From: Betaproteobacteria bacterium
GTDB lineage: Bacteria > Pseudomonadota > Gammaproteobacteria > Burkholderiales > Burkholderiaceae_C
NCBI GenBank assembly: GCA_009921265.1
Contig: RFYV01000036.1
Location: forward strand, 1-32,520
Direction: 5' to 3'
Length of the DNA: 32,520 bases
Below are positions 1-7,929 of this stretch, piece after piece. Below the pieces are notes generated by a model, which saw nothing but the letters and a program-made list of their open reading frames with translations, was not told the DNA's origin and searched no databases. A program made the position numbers and the translations under genes. Numbering within the stretch: position 1 is the stretch's first letter; each line of letters starts with the position of its first letter.

Positions 1-75
1 ACAAGTTTGTGACATGACTTTCAAATTGTAGGGTGACAATGAGAGTGGTTTTTTAGTTTTAAAGCAGGAATTTAT

Positions 76-966
76 ATGACAAGCAATGCTAATTCATTAC
101 GCAATCAACAATTTAAAAAGGCTTTGGTGCCTGGAGCGGGACACATCATGCCTGGAGCGGCCAATGCACTGGCTGCGCGAGTCATCGAGGCGACAGGCCA
201 CAGCATGCTCATGGTGAGCGGCGCGGCGGTGGCCAATACCTATTTGGGCATGCCCGATATCGGATTGGTTTCTCTTAGTGAACTTGCAGGCCATGTGGGT
301 GCGATTCGTGATGCCGTCAATATTCCCTTGTTGGTGGACGGCGATACAGGATTTGGCAATGCGATTAACGTGGTTCATACCGTCAAAGTGCTCGAGCGTG
401 CGGGTGCGAATGCCATCATGCTGGAGGATCAAACATTTCCCAAACGATGCGGTCACTTTGAAGGCAAAGAGGTGGTGAGTTGCGACGAGATGGTGCAAAA
501 AATAAAAGCGGCAGTTGATACACGACAAGATTCAAACATGATGATCTTGGCTCGCACCGATTCACGCGCCATCGAAGGTTTGCAAGCGGCGATGGATCGC
601 GCGCATGCTTACAAGCAAGCGGGTGCAGATTTTTTATTCATTGAAGCGCCTGTGTCAGTCGAAGAGATGATCGCTATTCCCAAAGATGTGCCTGGTGTGC
701 ATGTGTGTAATTTGGTGGTGGGTGGAAAAACACCGTTGCTCTCGCAACAAGAATTGGCCCAGATGGGTTATTCGGTTATTTTGTATGCCAACGTGGCATT
801 GCAAGCGTCACTGATGGCGATGCAACAGTGTTTACAGCATTTGCACGACAAAGGTTCTGTGCAAGGCATTGAAGATCAATTGATGATGTTCAAAGAAAGA
901 CAAAAGATGGTCAATGCCGATCACTTTAATGCGTTGGCACAACGATACGGTGGACGACAGGTTTAA
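76..966 (+). CDS. Isocitrate lyase/PEP mutase family protein (oxaloacetate decarboxylase or 2-methylisocitrate/dimethylmalate lyase-like)
   Basis: This 296-residue protein belongs to the isocitrate lyase/phosphoenolpyruvate mutase superfamily of Mg2+-dependent TIM-barrel enzymes, which cleave or decarboxylate 2-hydroxy or 2-oxo di- and tricarboxylates. Visible hallmarks are VDGDTGFG at about residues 88-95 (metal-binding Asp), EDQTFPKRCGHF with the KRCGH active-site loop at about 116-127, and ARTDSRA around 160. The start is an ATG preceded by GCAGGAA. Length fits the short lyase subgroup rather than true isocitrate lyase (over 400 residues). Its stop codon shares bases with the stop of the convergent dehydrogenase gene, so it is a separate transcript. 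Next to two hydroxyacid dehydrogenases it may handle a C4-C7 acid at the end of the pathway. The family is sure; the substrate cannot be read from sequence. Confidence 0.88.
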   Translation: MTSNANSLRNQQFKKALVPGAGHIMPGAANALAARVIEATGHSMLMVSGAAVANTYLGMPDIGLVSLSELAGHVGAIRDAVNIPLLVDGDTGFGNAINVVHTVKVLERAGANAIMLEDQTFPKRCGHFEGKEVVSCDEMVQKIKAAVDTRQDSNMMILARTDSRAIEGLQAAMDRAHAYKQAGADFLFIEAPVSVEEMIAIPKDVPGVHVCNLVVGGKTPLLSQQELAQMGYSVILYANVALQASLMAMQQCLQHLHDKGSVQGIEDQLMMFKERQKMVNADHFNALAQRYGGRQV

Positions 967-2018
967 ATTAAATTTTCAAGCACGGCTTTGCCTGTTTGTG
1001 CCGTCGTCAAAGACCCGTCAATATCGCGCGTTATTTTTTTCTGCTTGATACAAGCTTCAATGCTCGCTTCAATCGATTGAGACGCTTTTAAATAATTGGC
1101 GTTATTACTGCGTTGCGCATGCCATGCCAACAACATCGCCGCAGACAACATTTGTGAAAACGGATTGGCGATGCCTTGTCCTGCGATATCTGGCGCAGAG
1201 CCGTGTGCGGCTTGTCCCATTGCAAATTGATCGCCTGCGTTGAGCGTGCCGCCCAATCCCAAACTGCCCGACAACTCAGACGTGAGGTCGGACAAAATAT
1301 CGCCAAACATATTGGTGGTGACGATGACGTCAAAGCGAGCGGGGTCGCGCACCACGTGAGCCATCATTGCATCGACCAATATTTTTTCGACACTGATGTT
1401 TGGAAACTCTTTGGCAATCAAATCGCAACTGTCTAAAAACAAACCATCGGTGATTTTTAAAACGTTGTGTTTGTGAACAATGGTGAGATGTTTTTTGCGT
1501 TGACTTGCTAATACAAAAGCTGATCGGGCAATGCGTTCACAACAGCTACGTGTGATGCGTCGCAAAGAAATAGCCACGTCGGGCGTGATCAATATTTCGC
1601 TGTTGCCAGATTCAACGTTGCGGTCTGCATAAAAGCCTTCGGTATTTTCACGCACCACAATCAAATCAAAACCTTGGGTGATTGATGGAATGCCTGTGTA
1701 GGTGCGGGCAGGGCGAATGTTGGCGTAGAGGTCTAAAGTTTTTCTAAAAAATTTAGATGGATTGATTTCGCCTTTGCTCTCATCTTTGAAGTCGTAGGTA
1801 GCCATGGGGCCGAGCATCAATCCATCAGAATGTTTGACTTTGTCGAGCAATGCAGGTGTGACGGTAGCGCCGTGTTTTTTTAAACTCAAATGACCTGCGA
1901 TGTCGTGCATGAGTTGCAGTGGCAATTGATGCAGTTTTGCAACCGCTTCTAATACATCAACGGTAACGGCCATGGTTTCTGGCCCAATCCCGTCACCGGG
2001 TAATACGACGATTTTCAT
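963..2018 (-). CDS. Isocitrate/isopropylmalate dehydrogenase family protein
   Basis: This 351-residue enzyme is an NAD(P)-dependent beta-decarboxylating dehydrogenase of the isopropylmalate/isocitrate/homoisocitrate family, oxidising a 2-hydroxyacid with loss of CO2. Family motifs are the N-terminal LPGDGIGPE, ANIRPARTY at about residue 98, VRENTEGFYADR at about 122, the metal-binding TTNMFGDILSDL at about 233, and HGSAPDIAG near 272. Its ATG overlaps the stop of the upstream Bug gene in an ATGA arrangement, so it is translationally coupled and last in the seven-gene operon. The NTEGFYA form resembles isocitrate/homoisocitrate enzymes more than LeuB. A housekeeping LeuB would normally sit with leuCD, so a catabolic role is inferred. 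It could oxidise a hydroxyacid made downstream of ring cleavage, or a cis-diol carboxylate. Confidence 0.88.
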   Translation of the reverse strand: MKIVVLPGDGIGPETMAVTVDVLEAVAKLHQLPLQLMHDIAGHLSLKKHGATVTPALLDKVKHSDGLMLGPMATYDFKDESKGEINPSKFFRKTLDLYANIRPARTYTGIPSITQGFDLIVVRENTEGFYADRNVESGNSEILITPDVAISLRRITRSCCERIARSAFVLASQRKKHLTIVHKHNVLKITDGLFLDSCDLIAKEFPNISVEKILVDAMMAHVVRDPARFDVIVTTNMFGDILSDLTSELSGSLGLGGTLNAGDQFAMGQAAHGSAPDIAGQGIANPFSQMLSAAMLLAWHAQRSNNANYLKASQSIEASIEACIKQKKITRDIDGSLTTAQTGKAVLENLI

Positions 2019-2989
2019 TGTTCAATTTTCAGGTTGGCGTCTTTGATGAGTTTTTCAAACTTAGCGGCTTCACTGCGCACATAAGAATTAAATTCTGAAG
2101 GTGTGTTTTTGGGTACGGCCATATTGTCTGCCTCTAATCGATTTTTTAAATCGGGCATGGCCAAAATCGAGTTCACATCTTTGTTGAGTGTGTCGATAAT
2201 ATTTTGTGGTGTTCCTGCGGGTGCAAACAAGCCGCCCCATAGCGTATAACTAAATCCTGGCAAACCCGATTCGGCAATGGTGGGTACTTGAGGCAATGAG
2301 GTCATGCGTTGAGGTGTGGTCACAGCTAACGCTTTGAGTTTGCCGCCTTTGACTTGTGGCAATGCGGCAGATGCACTACTAAAAAATACTTGCAATCGTC
2401 CCGCCATCAAATCGGACATCAATGGACCCACGCCTTTGTAGGGAACATGAATCAAATTAACTTTGGCACCCACACCCAAAGCAACGGCTGATAAATGCCC
2501 CGGTGTTCCCGCACCTACAGATCCGTAGCTGAGTTCACCTGGCTTGCTGCGCGCCAATTGAATGAATTCATTCACTGTGTTGAATGGCGCATCAGCAGCA
2601 GCCAACATGATCAATGGTGAGTTGCCAATGAGTACAACGGGTGTGAGTTCTTGCATCGGGTCATAACCGATGTCTTTGATTAACAAACGATTGACGGTGA
2701 TCTCACCTGTTTGACCTAAAAACAAAGTGTAGCCGTCGTTTTTAGAGCGGGCAGCTATTTTGGTACCAATAGTTCCTGACACACCAGGTTTGTTATCCAC
2801 CACCACGGTTTGTTTGTAAAGGACTGAGAGTTTTTCACTCACTAATCGAGCAAAGATATCGCCTTGACCGCCAGGTGCATACGCAACAATCACCGTGACG
2901 GGTTTGTTGGGATAGTCGTTATCGGCTGCATGCGTCGATGCAGTGATGTCAAAAGCCAAGAGCAAAAAGATGATGCGAAATAATTTCAT
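2015..2989 (-). CDS. Bug/TctC family periplasmic substrate-binding protein
   Basis: This 324-residue protein is a tripartite tricarboxylate transporter (TTT) binding protein of the Bug family, which is greatly expanded in Burkholderiales and usually binds carboxylates in the periplasm. A signal peptide covers about residues 1-21 (hydrophobic IIFLLLAF, likely cleavage after THA). The mature start has the classic YPNKPVTVIVAYAPGGQGD ligand-loop region, and NLIHVPYKGVGPLMSDLMAG is the second family signature. It lies 19 bases downstream of another Bug gene and overlaps the following dehydrogenase start by four bases. No TctA or TctB permease gene is in this operon, so it is an orphan receptor that must use a permease elsewhere or act in sensing. 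The ligand is unknown. Confidence 0.92.
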   Translation of the reverse strand: MKLFRIIFLLLAFDITASTHAADNDYPNKPVTVIVAYAPGGQGDIFARLVSEKLSVLYKQTVVVDNKPGVSGTIGTKIAARSKNDGYTLFLGQTGEITVNRLLIKDIGYDPMQELTPVVLIGNSPLIMLAAADAPFNTVNEFIQLARSKPGELSYGSVGAGTPGHLSAVALGVGAKVNLIHVPYKGVGPLMSDLMAGRLQVFFSSASAALPQVKGGKLKALAVTTPQRMTSLPQVPTIAESGLPGFSYTLWGGLFAPAGTPQNIIDTLNKDVNSILAMPDLKNRLEADNMAVPKNTPSEFNSYVRSEAAKFEKLIKDANLKIEQ

Positions 2990-3008
2990 AACAATGCCTT
3001 AAAAAAAA

Positions 3009-3986
3009 TCAATCGATGGTTACGCCGCCCGTTTTAATCACAGTTCGCCAACGCTCGATGTCTTCGCGCATCCATTGCGCCATCTCGTCGGGTGTATTGC
3101 CAACAGGCTCTGCACCGATTTCTGCAAATCGTTTGGCAATTTCAGGTGTTCGCAAAATCTCTGCAATCAAACCCGACAATCGATTCACAATCGCAGTGGG
3201 TGTTTTTGGAGGCGCCACCATCGCAAACCACGCCACGGCAACCACACCAGGAACTATTTCTTGCATCGCAGGAATGTTGGGCATGCTGTTGATGCGTTTG
3301 CTACTGGTCACAGCCAATACTTTGAGTTTGCCCGTTTTGAGATGTGCTGATGCTTGAGCTACATTGCCAAACATCACATTCACATGACCTGCTAATAAAT
3401 CGGCCATGGCAGGTGCGTCACCCTTATAAGGGACATGGACCATTTGAGTTGAAGTTTTTTGTTTGAATAACTCAGCGGTTAGATGCGCGGTAGATCCATT
3501 GCCTTGCGAGGCATAACTGATTTTTCCAGGATTGGCTTTTGCATAAGCAATGAGTTCTTGTACAGTATTCGCAGGTACTGTCGGGTGCACCATCAATGCA
3601 TTAGGTACCAAAGACAAAATTGTGATGGGTACAAATTTAGTTGGGTCGTAATTGAGTTTGGGATACAGACTTAAATTGATCGATAGCGTTGGAGGCGGTG
3701 CGGCCATCAATGTGTAGCCATCGGGCTCAGAGTTGTACAAAAATTCTGCAGCGATATTGCCTGCAGCACCTGCTTTGTTTTCAATGACGATGGTTTGTCC
3801 CAACTTGGTCATCAATGACTCTGCAATAAGTCGTGGAAACAAATCGGCCGATCCACCTGCAGGATTAGGAACAATGATTTTGATGGGCTTGGTTGGCCAT
3901 GGAGCAGGTGCTTGTGCGTGAGCCCATAAAGGATTTAGCAAAAGTAACGATGCTGAGAAAAAACAAATGCGATTGAAAAACTTCAT
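3009..3986 (-). CDS. Bug/TctC family periplasmic substrate-binding protein
   Basis: This 325-residue Bug-type solute-binding protein starts at the ATG at 3986, which has AAAGG just upstream; an in-frame ATG at 4007 would add seven residues before the signal peptide and is less likely. The signal peptide is about residues 1-24 (CFFSASLLLLNPLWAHA). Mature-domain signatures are WPTKPIKIIVPNPAGGSAD and MVHPTVP, followed by MVHVPYKGDAPAMADLLAG. It directly follows the dioxygenase beta gene (25 bases) and precedes a second Bug gene. Two adjacent, clearly diverged Bug proteins suggest separate ligands, or one used in transport and one in signalling. That is inference; only the family is shown by the sequence. 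Confidence 0.92.
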   Translation of the reverse strand: MKFFNRICFFSASLLLLNPLWAHAQAPAPWPTKPIKIIVPNPAGGSADLFPRLIAESLMTKLGQTIVIENKAGAAGNIAAEFLYNSEPDGYTLMAAPPPTLSINLSLYPKLNYDPTKFVPITILSLVPNALMVHPTVPANTVQELIAYAKANPGKISYASQGNGSTAHLTAELFKQKTSTQMVHVPYKGDAPAMADLLAGHVNVMFGNVAQASAHLKTGKLKVLAVTSSKRINSMPNIPAMQEIVPGVVAVAWFAMVAPPKTPTAIVNRLSGLIAEILRTPEIAKRFAEIGAEPVGNTPDEMAQWMREDIERWRTVIKTGGVTID

Positions 3987-4011
3987 AACAACCTTTAAAA
4001 ATATCAATACT

Positions 4012-4488
4012 TTAAATAGGAATGACTAACAGTGTTTCGATGAAACGTGAATCATACAAAAAATGGCGACTCTTAAAGCTTGGACCGTTGTCGGTAAAAA
4101 TAATTTCATCTCTGCATTGTCCTGTGCTAAATATTTTCATGTCGCCATCCAAATCCATGGTTCGGATGATTAAATAATTAGAACGAACCTGATGAGTTTG
4201 ATCTTCTGATGCAATCACTTGCACGCCAGAGACCATGTGTCGATAGTGGTGCGGCTCATACACATTGGCAATGCGCATGGATCGAATGCGGTCTCTGAGT
4301 TGAGCGGCACTTTGGCAATCAATGATTGCCATTGGCAGTTGACGATCGTGATTGAATCGCGATTGCACTTTGTAAGTGCCCGTATCGAGCATCAAATCGA
4401 CGATGTCTTCCACCCGATCTTCATCAATCGCACGTGCCCATTCAAAAATTAAATTTTCTATGGCTCGGTGTTGCAACTCTGGGCTCAT
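4012..4488 (-). CDS. Aromatic-ring-hydroxylating dioxygenase beta subunit
   Basis: This 158-residue protein has the SnoaL/NTF2-like fold of ring-hydroxylating dioxygenase small subunits, which have a structural role in the alpha3beta3 enzyme. Visible features are the N-terminal helix AIENLIFEWARAIDEDRVEDI, a central YEPHHYRHMVSG, and the C-terminal SFKSRHFLYDSRFIETLLVIPI, which matches the usual end of TphA3/BenB-type subunits (R-x-x-x-YD). The start is set at the ATG at 4488, which overlaps the alpha-subunit stop as ATGA; a longer frame starting at 4527 would run into the alpha gene. Tight coupling to alpha implies equal synthesis of both subunits. The family assignment is firm; the substrate is unknown. 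Confidence 0.9.
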   Translation of the reverse strand: MSPELQHRAIENLIFEWARAIDEDRVEDIVDLMLDTGTYKVQSRFNHDRQLPMAIIDCQSAAQLRDRIRSMRIANVYEPHHYRHMVSGVQVIASEDQTHQVRSNYLIIRTMDLDGDMKIFSTGQCRDEIIFTDNGPSFKSRHFLYDSRFIETLLVIPI

Positions 4489-5750
4489 GTGGCATCCCAG
4501 TTCATGTCGCGTTGGTAGTTGTACCAAAAATTTCGAATGGCACGCTCTGATAATTTGCTGGTGCCGCCGCTCTCAAGAGTTTTGCCACCCATTTCAATAA
4601 AAGATTGACCCGTTTGCCCGTCGGCCGCTGCTTTTTGCATCATCTCGCAAACGGCTGCATCTTCCACAGAAATCATGCCTGCAGAACCCGCCAAATTGGC
4701 TTGCGTCAAACGCATGCGCGTGGTTTCTGCATCGTCATCTGCAAAACCAAAATAAGTCCACACCAAATCGCAGGCGTGAGGTCCGCGCGGTATGAGTTGA
4801 CGCGTGGCCAAGCTGTTTGCAATTTGATGCAATACAAAACTGGGATAGGTGGTGAGAATTTGCACACTCACACCATCGCCAAACTCATCACGCCATTTCA
4901 AAATACTGGGGTCTTCCAGTTTCATGTTGTCGTTGTGAGAACGAAGATCGGTTGTTGTTTTGTCAAAATCAGCTGAAGGTTTTTCGGTGCCCGATTTGGT
5001 GTAAAAATAAACATGCTTGCCTGTTTTGTCGAGTACCATACTTGATTCTTGCGATTGCCTAGATAAACCAAACGTGCCATAAAAAGTATGCAAAATATTG
5101 GCGTGGTACGAATCGCGAGGGTTCTCGTGATAGGCCTTCCAATTGGCATGAATTTTTTGTGTGTCGTAGCCCAATACGCGCAGTGGTTTTTTGAGCACGC
5201 GTTGAATACCTTGAGCCACATCACCCAACCAATCTAAAAGCGGTGGTGTAGTGTTTGAAAAAGTAGCAAAGACTAAACCACAAAATGTTGCAACACGTAG
5301 TTTTTGCAAACCATGATTTTTTAAATCAAAGTCTCCAGGTAGTCCACCTTCACCGCGCAAACCTTTGCTAAATGCTGCGTGTGCTAAATCGCCTTGCAAG
5401 TTGTAAGACCATGCGTGATAAACACAATACAATTTTTTGACCGTGCCAAACGCGTCTCTGCAAATCATATTGCCACGATGCGCGCAACGATTAACAACAA
5501 CGTGCAAACTGCCGTCCTCGTCACGCGTTAATATAACCGATTGCTCACCAATCGAAGTGGTTTTGTAATTGCCCGCGGCTGGCACTTCGGCTTCAAGTCC
5601 TACATAGTGCCAGTTGTCGCCTCTAAAAATTTGTGTTTGCTCTTGCGCATAAACGTCGGCATCGGTGTAGACCCAGTAGGGCGTGCGCGTAAAACCTTCA
5701 GATGGCCAAACACGTTTTTTGGAATGAAAAGATACAACAGATTCTGACAT
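4485..5750 (-). CDS. Rieske aromatic-ring-hydroxylating dioxygenase alpha subunit (TphA2-like)
   Basis: This 421-residue oxygenase subunit adds O2 to an aromatic ring to give a cis-dihydrodiol or hydroxylated product. The Rieske [2Fe-2S] ligands are C89, H91, C109 and H112 with 17-residue spacing. The mononuclear iron site is D213-x2-H216-x4-H221 with D364 as third protein ligand. From memory, segments such as RGDNWHYVGLEAEVP, VYHAWSYNLQGDL and KLRVATFCGLVF resemble terephthalate dioxygenase TphA2, and R317 (in ATRQLIP) and R406 (in AIRNFW) fall where TphA2 has substrate-carboxylate arginines. The gene follows a Bug gene by six bases with no clear ribosome binding site, suggesting coupled translation. 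No ferredoxin reductase gene lies in the window, so electrons must come from a partner encoded elsewhere. Related salicylate, anthranilate or halobenzoate oxygenases are alternatives. Confidence 0.93.
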   Translation of the reverse strand: MSESVVSFHSKKRVWPSEGFTRTPYWVYTDADVYAQEQTQIFRGDNWHYVGLEAEVPAAGNYKTTSIGEQSVILTRDEDGSLHVVVNRCAHRGNMICRDAFGTVKKLYCVYHAWSYNLQGDLAHAAFSKGLRGEGGLPGDFDLKNHGLQKLRVATFCGLVFATFSNTTPPLLDWLGDVAQGIQRVLKKPLRVLGYDTQKIHANWKAYHENPRDSYHANILHTFYGTFGLSRQSQESSMVLDKTGKHVYFYTKSGTEKPSADFDKTTTDLRSHNDNMKLEDPSILKWRDEFGDGVSVQILTTYPSFVLHQIANSLATRQLIPRGPHACDLVWTYFGFADDDAETTRMRLTQANLAGSAGMISVEDAAVCEMMQKAAADGQTGQSFIEMGGKTLESGGTSKLSERAIRNFWYNYQRDMNWDAT

Positions 5751-5756
5751 GCAAGA

Positions 5757-6716
5757 TTATTTTTTACCCAGCCCCAATCGGGCTGCGCCCTCAGTGTACA
5801 ACTGTGTGCGTTCGCGCATAAATGCATCCATTTGTTCTACGCCAATGTTGACCAACTCAAATCCGTTTTTAGACGCCAAATCTTTCATCTCGGGATCGTT
5901 GTTGAGTGTCGCCCACAAATCAGACAAACGTTTGCGCGCTTCTGGCGGTGTCGATTTGGGGACGCCAATGCCACGATACGCGCCATCGATCCAATTCACA
6001 CCTAACTCTTTGAAGGTGGGTACATCAGGCAAGAGTGGATGTCTTTTTTCTATCGCGATGGCCAGTGCGCGCACGCGTGTGCTGTTAACCAAAGCAAATG
6101 TGGTGTATGTCATTGCACCATCGACTTGCGCACCTAACACCGATGTTGTCATATCGCCTGTGCCTTTAAACGGCACATAAATTGTTTTGATTTTGAATGT
6201 GGCGTTGAGGCGTTCATGCGCTGCGTGATTGGCAGAATTGAGCCCCGAACCACCTAAAGATAATTTGCCAGGATCTTTTTGTGCAGCTGCTACAAATTCT
6301 GCAAATGTTTTGATGGGACTGGTGGAGGGCACGACCAATAAATCAGGCGTGTAATGAAACCAATACACGGGTGTGACGTCGGATGTTTTGTATTGCACTT
6401 GTCCTTCAATCGGTTGAAAAACAATGTGTGGCAAATTCACACCCACAATGTTGAGGCCATCATTGGGCAATGAATTCATTTGCGACCACATCAACGCACC
6501 ACCTGCGCCTGCTTTGTATTGCACGATGGTTTCAATCGCTGCGCATTTTTTCTTCAGTACCGCTTGTTGATGACGCGCCGATAAATCGGATTCACCTCCA
6601 GGTGGAAAGGCTTGCCAATACTGAATGTTTTTATCAGGACAGGCTTGCGACCATGCCATTGCGCTGGCTAAAGATAACAACAACAAACATAAAACTTTTT
6701 GCATCACTGTTTTCAT
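5757..6716 (-). CDS. Bug/TctC family periplasmic substrate-binding protein
   Basis: This 319-residue protein is the third Bug-type binding protein of the operon and the most divergent. It has a signal peptide (about residues 1-25, VLCLLLLSLASAMAWSQA). The mature start is CPDKNIQYWQAFPPGGESD, keeping the PPGGESD ligand loop but with an extra Cys. IYVPFKGTGDMTTSVLGAQV is the second signature. Two further Cys residues at about 57 and 26 could form a disulphide, a feature not seen in its two neighbours. The start at 6716 is preceded by AAAGGATTGCC. It sits between the malate/tartrate-type dehydrogenase and the dioxygenase, so it is made with the oxygenase. No TTT permease is encoded nearby. Confidence 0.9.
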   Translation of the reverse strand: MKTVMQKVLCLLLLSLASAMAWSQACPDKNIQYWQAFPPGGESDLSARHQQAVLKKKCAAIETIVQYKAGAGGALMWSQMNSLPNDGLNIVGVNLPHIVFQPIEGQVQYKTSDVTPVYWFHYTPDLLVVPSTSPIKTFAEFVAAAQKDPGKLSLGGSGLNSANHAAHERLNATFKIKTIYVPFKGTGDMTTSVLGAQVDGAMTYTTFALVNSTRVRALAIAIEKRHPLLPDVPTFKELGVNWIDGAYRGIGVPKSTPPEARKRLSDLWATLNNDPEMKDLASKNGFELVNIGVEQMDAFMRERTQLYTEGAARLGLGKK

Positions 6717-6743
6717 GGCAATCCTTTGGGTGAATAAATAAAA

Positions 6744-7805
6744 CTAAAGCAACTGACAAACGGCTTTTGTCACTTGATCCATGTTGGCTGTGCCACCTAA
6801 ATCGCGTGTGTGAAGAGACTTGTTGGCGGTGACTTGTTCAATCGCCGACATGAGGAGTTTTGCATCATCAGCAAGGCCCAAATGCTCCAGCATCATCACG
6901 CAACTCCAAAATGTGCCGATGGGATTGGCCCAACCTTTGCCCATGATGTCAAAAGCTGATCCGTGAATGGGTTCAAACATGGATGGATAACGTCGTTCTG
7001 GATCGATATTGCCTGTGGGTGCAATACCCAAACTGCCCGCGAGTGCCGCGGCCAAATCGCTCAACACATCAGCGTGCAAATTGGATGCAACGATGGTGTC
7101 TAACGTAGAAGGTCGATTGACCATGCGCGCAGTGGCAGCATCTACCAATTCTTTATCCCATTTAACGTCAGGAAATTCTTTGGCGATTTGTACGGCGATT
7201 TCATCCCACATCACCATGGCATGACGTTGTGCATTGGATTTGGTCACAACCGTGATGTATTTTTTGGGACGCGATTGCGCCAGTGCAAATGCATAACGCA
7301 TGATGCGCTCCACACCCACGCGTGTCATGATGGTGATATCAGTGGCCACTTCGATGGGGTGGCCTTGATGCACACGACCACCCGCACCCGCATACTCGCC
7401 TTCAGAATTTTCACGAACAATGACCCAATCGAGGTCATTGGGGCCGCAACGCTTGAGTGGCGCATCAATGCCAGCCAAAATTCGAGTGGGCCGCACATTG
7501 GCGTATTGATCAAACCCTTGACAGATTTTGAGACGCAATCCCCACAACGTGATGTGGTCTGGAATCTTGGGGTCGCCCGCCGAGCCAAATAAAATGGCGT
7601 CCATGTGTTTGAGGTCTTCCAAGCCGTTGGATGGCATCATTTCGCCGTGTTTGCGATACCATTCGCCGCCCCATTCAAAGTGAGCAAACACAAAACGCAA
7701 ATCTTTTTTCTTATTTGCGAGGGTTTCTAAAACCTGCTGACCCGCAGGAACGACTTCTTGACCAATCCCGTCGCCAGGAATGCATGCGATGTTGAATGTT
7801 TTCAT
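6744..7805 (-). CDS. D-malate/tartrate dehydrogenase-type decarboxylating dehydrogenase
   Basis: This 353-residue enzyme is an isopropylmalate-family dehydrogenase closest in pattern to DmlA (D-malate dehydrogenase) and TtuC (tartrate dehydrogenase/decarboxylase). The evidence is IPGDGIGQEV at the N-terminus, LWGLRLKICQGFDQYANVRP at about 88-107, VRENSEGEYAGAGGR at about 137, ASNLHADVLSDL at about 227 and FEPIHGSAFDIMGKG at about 267. NAD(H) and Mn2+/Mg2+ are the usual cofactors. It is the first gene of the operon, with AAGGG before its ATG and a 124-base divergent gap upstream. A TtuC-like enzyme in front of a dioxygenase is unusual. It may act on a ring-fission hydroxyacid, or on the dihydrodiol dicarboxylate in place of TphB. 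The family is firm; the reaction is inferred. Confidence 0.88.
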   Translation of the reverse strand: MKTFNIACIPGDGIGQEVVPAGQQVLETLANKKKDLRFVFAHFEWGGEWYRKHGEMMPSNGLEDLKHMDAILFGSAGDPKIPDHITLWGLRLKICQGFDQYANVRPTRILAGIDAPLKRCGPNDLDWVIVRENSEGEYAGAGGRVHQGHPIEVATDITIMTRVGVERIMRYAFALAQSRPKKYITVVTKSNAQRHAMVMWDEIAVQIAKEFPDVKWDKELVDAATARMVNRPSTLDTIVASNLHADVLSDLAAALAGSLGIAPTGNIDPERRYPSMFEPIHGSAFDIMGKGWANPIGTFWSCVMMLEHLGLADDAKLLMSAIEQVTANKSLHTRDLGGTANMDQVTKAVCQLL

Positions 7806-7929
7806 AGGCCCTTACCCTATCAGGATTTTGTATCGATTGGAATGGCGGTTTTTACTCATACATGGGTTTAAAAGCGTGTTAGCCTTACACAAATTGCATG
7901 ACTGGCTTAGATGAATCTCAGGAGATGAT
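7806..7929. promoter_or_regulatory. Divergent control region between the dioxygenase operon and the molybdenum hydroxylase genes
   Basis: This 124-base gap must hold promoters for both the minus-strand seven-gene operon and the plus-strand hydroxylase pair. It contains an imperfect dyad GTGTTAG-C-CTTACAC at 7876-7890 (one mismatch), whose centre fits the T-N11-A rule of LysR-type regulator sites. AGGAG at 7920-7924 is the ribosome binding site of the plus-strand gene. I saw no convincing sigma-70 -35/-10 pair on either strand, as expected for activated promoters. No regulator gene is adjacent, so the controlling protein would be encoded elsewhere. Confidence 0.4.

Noticed and set aside
97-528. 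Open frame antisense to the ICL-family gene (143 codons) and many similar long frames, such as 19564-20184 opposite phaA
   Set aside because: They lie inside genes with clear family motifs, have no recognisable domain and no ribosome binding site; they are codon-bias shadows.
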